A stretch of 9,278 nt of DNA from Syntrophomonadaceae bacterium (GTDB taxonomy: Bacteria > Bacillota > Dethiobacteria > DTU022), in the NCBI GenBank assembly GCA_007130585.1, contig SLSE01000090.1, positions 1 to 9,278 on the forward strand. Reading direction: 5' to 3'. Shown in pieces: positions 6,561 to 9,278 of this stretch; positions within the stretch are counted from its first letter, which is position 1, and the number at the start of each line of letters is the position of its first letter. Under the pieces are notes generated by a model. That model was given only the letters and a program-made list of their open reading frames with translations, had not been told where the DNA came from and made no database searches. The position numbers and the translations under genes are program-made.

Positions 6561-7661
6561 GTGTTTGCAGATCGGGAAACTCGACTGGCCTTAAAAATTG
6601 TCCTTTTTGCCACAGCCGTAGTGCTTTTGCTCTGGGCCCTGTACGCCCTCCTGCCCATTATTTCCATCCTTATTATAGCCCTCTTTATTTTTTACTTCAT
6701 TAACCCTGTCGTAAAATTTCTGACCAGGCTCAAGTTTAAGCCGATCCTTGCCGCCATAATAGCGTCACTGTCAATCCTGATCGCCGTTTTCCTTCTCTTT
6801 TACCTGCTGATTCCCGGCCTGATTATTGAAGTAAGACAGCTTATGATCTTTTTAACCACCGAACTGATCCGGGATCTTCCGCTGATCATTGCTGAATTGC
6901 AGGAACTGGACGAACGTTTTAACCTTCAGCTGACAGATGCTTTTATTGAATACTCCAACCAGTTTATCAGGCAGGCTCCCGGAAACATCCAGCAGATCCT
7001 GCGGACTTTAACCACCGTATCAATCGGCCTGGTCAGCCGGGCCTGGATTACCCTGGCCCTGGTCTTTCTCGTGTTTTACCTGGTCCAGGAACTTGACAGG
7101 GTTAAGCACAACCTGACCCTGCTGTTTCCCCAGATCTACAAGGAAAACGTATCTCATTTCATCGGCACTATCGATGAAAAAGTCGGGGCTTACGTAAGGG
7201 GGACTCTCCTGAAGTGCTCTTTTGTCGGCCTGCTTACCTGGTTCGGCCTGTCTCTCCTTGATATGCCCTTTGCCCTGATGCTCGGGATCCTGGCCGGCGC
7301 CCTCAATATTATTCTCTACATCGGGCCTTTCGCTGCAGCCGTGCCGGCCGTCCTGTTAAGTATAATGCCGGATACTCCCAGCGTTCTGCTGGTTATCATT
7401 TTGTACATCTTCGTCCAGGTCCTGGATGCCTTCATGTTCACACCCTTTTTCCTGGGTAAGGCCACCGACTTAAGCCCGCTGACCGTCCTGATCATGGTCC
7501 TGGTCGGGGCCCAGTTGATGGGGCTTTTGGGGATCGTCCTTGCTATTCCGATCACGGCTACCTTAAAAGTGCTGCTGGTTGATTATTACCTTGACAGGCG
7601 CAAAATTGAGGAAGAAAACTACGTGAAGAACAACAACAGGTGCCCGGCCGGCGAGGAATAG
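6561..7661 (+). CDS. AI-2E family polytopic membrane protein (TqsA/PerM/YtvI-like)
   Basis: Inner-membrane permease-like protein of 366 residues. The family is named for the E. coli AI-2 exporter TqsA, but members include ion/H+ antiporters and proteins of unknown substrate, so no substrate is assigned. Hydrophobic segments lie near 12-32, 34-52, 62-88, 155-176, 216-233, 236-268, 272-293 and 305-340, with a large soluble loop at ~89-152 as usual in the family. Signatures are GALNIILYIGPFAAAVPAVL (246-265), FTPFFLGKATDLSPL (293-307) and GLLGIVLAIP (321-330). The family motif is often NIIPYIGP; here the first Pro is Leu254. The C-terminus is short, charged and hydrophilic. The GTG start is supported by AGGGG at 6549-6553, 7 nt upstream, and by an extended -10 promoter near 6465. 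It is the only plus-strand gene, and nothing near it suggests quorum sensing (no luxS or lsr genes). Confidence 0.92.
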   Translation: MFADRETRLALKIVLFATAVVLLLWALYALLPIISILIIALFIFYFINPVVKFLTRLKFKPILAAIIASLSILIAVFLLFYLLIPGLIIEVRQLMIFLTTELIRDLPLIIAELQELDERFNLQLTDAFIEYSNQFIRQAPGNIQQILRTLTTVSIGLVSRAWITLALVFLVFYLVQELDRVKHNLTLLFPQIYKENVSHFIGTIDEKVGAYVRGTLLKCSFVGLLTWFGLSLLDMPFALMLGILAGALNIILYIGPFAAAVPAVLLSIMPDTPSVLLVIILYIFVQVLDAFMFTPFFLGKATDLSPLTVLIMVLVGAQLMGLLGIVLAIPITATLKVLLVDYYLDRRKIEEENYVKNNNRCPAGEE

Positions 7662-7684
7662 CCCTGCCCGGCCCTTCCTTTTAT
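7646..7684 (+). terminator. Weak terminator candidate overlapping the end of the AI-2E family gene
   Basis: GGCCGG (7646-7651) and CCGGCC (7668-7673) can pair as a 6-bp GC stem around a 16-nt loop that contains the stop codon (7659-7661). They are followed by an interrupted T-tract, CTTCCTTTTAT. It sits where a terminator is needed, since trmL converges from the other side, but the loop is long and the T-run poor. Confidence 0.35.
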
Positions 7685-7691
7685 GTTAACT

Positions 7692-8150
7692 TCAGCTCAT
7701 TCCCGGAAAATTCTGCTGACGCAGGGCTTCATAAAGGACCAGGGCCGCCGAGTTGCCCAGGTTCAGTGAACGGGGGATCTGATCCACCATCGGTATTCTC
7801 AGGACAATATCTGCTTGCCCCAGGATTTCCGGAGCCAGGCCCCTGGTTTCACTGCCGAAAACCAGGAAATCATCCGGCCGGTATGTCACCCGGTGGTAAT
7901 ACCGCTCTCCGCCAGTTGTAAAACACAGCAGGCGGGCCCGGGGATAAGCCCGCCTGAATGATGCAAAATCAGGGTGCACTTCGAGGTCCAGGTACTTCCA
8001 GTAATCAAGGCCTGACCGCCGCACTTCGCTTTCAGAGAGCGAGAACCCCAGCGGTTCTACCAGGTGGAGCTTCGTTCCGGTCATCACGCAGGTCCGGGCG
8101 ACGTTCCCGGTATTGGGTGGAATCTCAGGTTCAACAAGGACCAGGTTCAT
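7692..8150 (-). CDS. trmL: tRNA (cytidine(34)-2'-O)-methyltransferase TrmL, SPOUT family
   Basis: Predicted to methylate the 2'-OH of the wobble nucleotide (C34 or cmnm5U34) of tRNA-Leu isoacceptors with S-adenosylmethionine. Its 152 residues are the normal length for this minimal SPOUT enzyme (B. subtilis CspR / E. coli TrmL), which has no extra RNA-binding domain. Motifs in order: EPEIPPNTGNVART (7-20) for catalysis and RNA contact, FGSETRGLAPEIL (98-110), and IPMVDQIPRSLNLGNSAALV (118-137) with LYEALRQ; the last two form the trefoil-knot cofactor pocket. The commoner RGLP is RGLA here, and LNLSN is LNLGN, both modest changes. The ATG start is backed by AGAGG at 8158-8162, 7 nt upstream. 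It lies 118 nt downstream of the Lon-related gene on the same strand and converges on the AI-2E family gene with a 30-nt gap. No good promoter was found, so it may share the Lon gene's transcript. Confidence 0.94.
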   Translation of the reverse strand: MNLVLVEPEIPPNTGNVARTCVMTGTKLHLVEPLGFSLSESEVRRSGLDYWKYLDLEVHPDFASFRRAYPRARLLCFTTGGERYYHRVTYRPDDFLVFGSETRGLAPEILGQADIVLRIPMVDQIPRSLNLGNSAALVLYEALRQQNFPGMS

Positions 8151-8170
8151 AATCCGACCTCTTATCTATT

Positions 8171-8220
8171 GGCATTCGCTGCTGCGCTTTTTTAAGGCAT
8201 TTCCGACGCTGCCGCTTTTG
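8171..8220. repeat. Imperfect tandem direct repeat upstream of trmL
   Basis: Two neighbouring copies of about 25 nt each begin with GGCATT (8171 and 8196) and continue with a CGCTGC-CGCTTTT-like block (CGCTGCTGCGCTTTTTT in the first, CGCTGCCGCTTTT in the second), with a few inserted bases in the second. It may be a small local duplication in non-coding DNA. The second copy overlaps the 8207-8229 hairpin. Confidence 0.35.
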
Positions 8221-8229
8221 CCGGCAGCG
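8207..8229. terminator. GC-rich hairpin between the Lon-related gene and trmL
   Basis: CGCTGCCG (8207-8214) and CGGCAGCG (8222-8229) form a perfect 8-bp stem with a 7-nt loop. On the plus strand it is followed by CCTTTATTTAAAA, a partial T-tract, while on the minus strand, the direction of both flanking genes, no T-run follows. So it may slow or protect the lon-trmL message, or block plus-strand transcripts, rather than act as a normal terminator for the Lon-related gene. Confidence 0.45.
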
Positions 8230-8268
8230 CCTTTATTTAAAAGGAATTAACCGGGCCAGGGCCTTTTT

Positions 8269-9278
8269 TTACTCTTCCGCCCGGTCCCTGTTTTCTGCTT
8301 CCGGTTTTTGGCGGCGCATTGTTTCGTTAAAGCTTTTCAGCTTGGCCAGGACTTTTTCGTTCAGGCTGCCTTCCGGAAAGGTCCCGTCTTCGGTTAACTC
8401 CCCGGCTTCCAGCCCGGTCAGCAGGTTCATACCTTCTTCAACAGTCTTGATGGCATAAATATTAAACCGGCCGTTCTCTACCGCCTCGACCACTTCTTTT
8501 TTAAGCATCAGGTTCTTACGGTTTTGTTCGGGGATAACAACACCCTGCTTGCCGTTTAAACCCAGGGCCTTGCAGGCCATGAAGTAACCTTCGATTTTGC
8601 TGTTCACTCCGCCGATGGGCTGGATTTCACCCTTCTGGTTAACAGAGCCCGTTACGGACAGGTCCTGCCGCAGGGGAACTTCAGCCAGGCTGGATAACAG
8701 GGAGAACAGTTCGGCGGCCGAAGCGCTGTCTCCTTCAACTCCGCCGTAAGACTGCTCGAAGCATAAACTGGCTGTCAAATTAAGCGGAGTCAACGACCCG
8801 TAGCGCATTCCCAGGTAACCGCTTAAAATGAGGACCCCCTTGCTGTGCAGCGAGCCGCTCAAATCGCTCTCCCGTTCGATGTTAATAATTCCCTTGCGGC
8901 CCAGGTAGGTCGTTGCAGTGATCCGGGAAGGCCGGCCGAACCGGTAATCCCCCTGGTCGATAACCGACAGGGCATTAACCTGTCCCACCTCTTCCCCGTC
9001 GAGGTCAAGCAGGATCTGCCCTTCTTTAATCGCTTCCATTAGTTTTTGTTCATACTGGTTGGAACGGTAGATCTTCTCATCCAGGGCCTTTTCCACGTGG
9101 CTGCTGCCGACAACGTCCGCGCCTTCCAGTTCTGCCCAGGCATCCGCCTCGCAGAGCAGATCCACGATCTCGTTAAAGCGGGTGCTTAATTTTTTCTGGT
9201 TTTCTGTCAGGCGGGTGCTGTAGCTGACGATTTCTGTCACCCCTTCGCTGTCAAAGGGGCGCAGGTTTTTTTCCCTGC
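8269..9278 (-). CDS. Lon-related ATP-dependent protease, C-terminal part (5' end outside the window)
   Basis: Serine-lysine protease of the Lon-like AAA+ group (COG1067 type), expected to degrade unfolded or regulatory proteins in the cytosol using ATP. Only the C-terminal 335 complete codons are visible. The frame is open to the window edge and reads REKNLRPFDSEGVTEI, so the GTG at 9240 is an internal codon and not the start. Counting from Val at 9240: residues 1-~60 are the end of the AAA+ lid with the family phrase KLSTRFNEIVDLL. The protease domain follows, with catalytic Ser172 in VEGDSAS (codon 8725-8727) and Lys215 in GGVNSKIEGY (codon 8596-8598). GKQGVVIPEQN (230-240) is also typical. 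The end is a hydrophilic Glu/Lys/Arg-rich tail. The ATPase Walker motifs must lie beyond the window. It differs from housekeeping Lon (EGPSAG, GGLKEK), which supports the Lon-related assignment. Confidence 0.93.
   Translation of the reverse strand, partial: REKNLRPFDSEGVTEIVSYSTRLTENQKKLSTRFNEIVDLLCEADAWAELEGADVVGSSHVEKALDEKIYRSNQYEQKLMEAIKEGQILLDLDGEEVGQVNALSVIDQGDYRFGRPSRITATTYLGRKGIINIERESDLSGSLHSKGVLILSGYLGMRYGSLTPLNLTASLCFEQSYGGVEGDSASAAELFSLLSSLAEVPLRQDLSVTGSVNQKGEIQPIGGVNSKIEGYFMACKALGLNGKQGVVIPEQNRKNLMLKKEVVEAVENGRFNIYAIKTVEEGMNLLTGLEAGELTEDGTFPEGSLNEKVLAKLKSFNETMRRQKPEAENRDRAEE

Noticed and set aside
6561..7661. Quorum-sensing (autoinducer-2) role for the AI-2E family gene
   Set aside because: The family name comes from one E. 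coli member and many others move ions or have unknown substrates. No luxS, lsr or sensor gene is nearby.
8252..8268. GGCC-AG-GGCC plus T7 as a Rho-independent terminator
   Set aside because: The 2-nt spacer makes the stem too short to fold, and the T-run is on the plus strand where no gene ends. On the minus strand it becomes an A-run after the Lon-related stop codon.
9238..9240. GTG as the start of the Lon-related gene
   Set aside because: The frame stays open to the window edge and the upstream residues (REKNLRPFDSEG) match the family, so the codon is internal and the gene is truncated only by the window.
1..9278. CRISPR array, insertion sequence, defence or toxin-antitoxin genes
   Set aside because: No spaced direct repeats, terminal inverted repeats, transposase motifs or small paired genes were seen. 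Nearly all sequence is taken up by six recognised housekeeping-type genes.

Overview
The window looks like an ordinary housekeeping stretch of a Gram-positive chromosome, most likely from a Clostridia-class Firmicute. A Peptococcaceae/Pelotomaculum-like relative would fit, but the genus cannot be fixed from sequence reading alone. The grounds are the linkage of a PHP-containing DNA polymerase III alpha subunit (dnaE) with pfkA and pyk, strong AGGAGG-type ribosome binding sites, a pyruvate kinase with the extra C-terminal PEP-utiliser mobile domain, and moderately GC-rich DNA. There are six protein genes. No rRNA, tRNA, CRISPR array, insertion sequence, phage gene or recognisable mobile element was seen.

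Region 1 (about 6212 down to 1, minus strand) is a tight run dnaE > pfkA > pyk. The dnaE and pfkA genes are 17 nt apart, and the pfkA ribosome binding site starts right after the dnaE stop codon, so the two are almost certainly one transcript. The pfkA-pyk gap is about 100 nt and holds two perfect inverted repeats that could tune or process the message. The pyk gene runs off the left edge of the window after 558 complete codons. PfkA and Pyk are the two classic control enzymes of glycolysis, and here they sit directly behind a replicative polymerase gene.

Region 2 (6213-6560) is a divergent intergenic region of about 350 nt. It holds a convincing extended -10 promoter for the plus-strand gene, a weak AT-rich promoter candidate for dnaE, a 7-bp inverted repeat and a short heptamer tandem repeat. 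No small gene was recognised there.

Region 3 (6561-7661, plus strand) encodes an AI-2E family (TqsA/PerM/YtvI-like) polytopic membrane protein, the only plus-strand gene. It converges, with a 30-nt gap, on trmL (8150 down to 7692, minus), a SPOUT methyltransferase for the tRNA wobble position. Upstream of trmL is a 118-nt gap with a strong GC hairpin and an imperfect direct repeat. Beyond it is the C-terminal part of a Lon-related ATP-dependent protease with an intact Ser-Lys dyad, which enters the window already in frame from the right edge.

No clearly new system was found. The points most worth a second look are the Glu in the Mg-binding loop of PfkA (GGEG instead of GGDG), the apparently complete set of metal ligands in the DnaE PHP domain (possible built-in proofreading), the direct dnaE-pfkA-pyk junctions, and the paired hairpins ahead of pyk.
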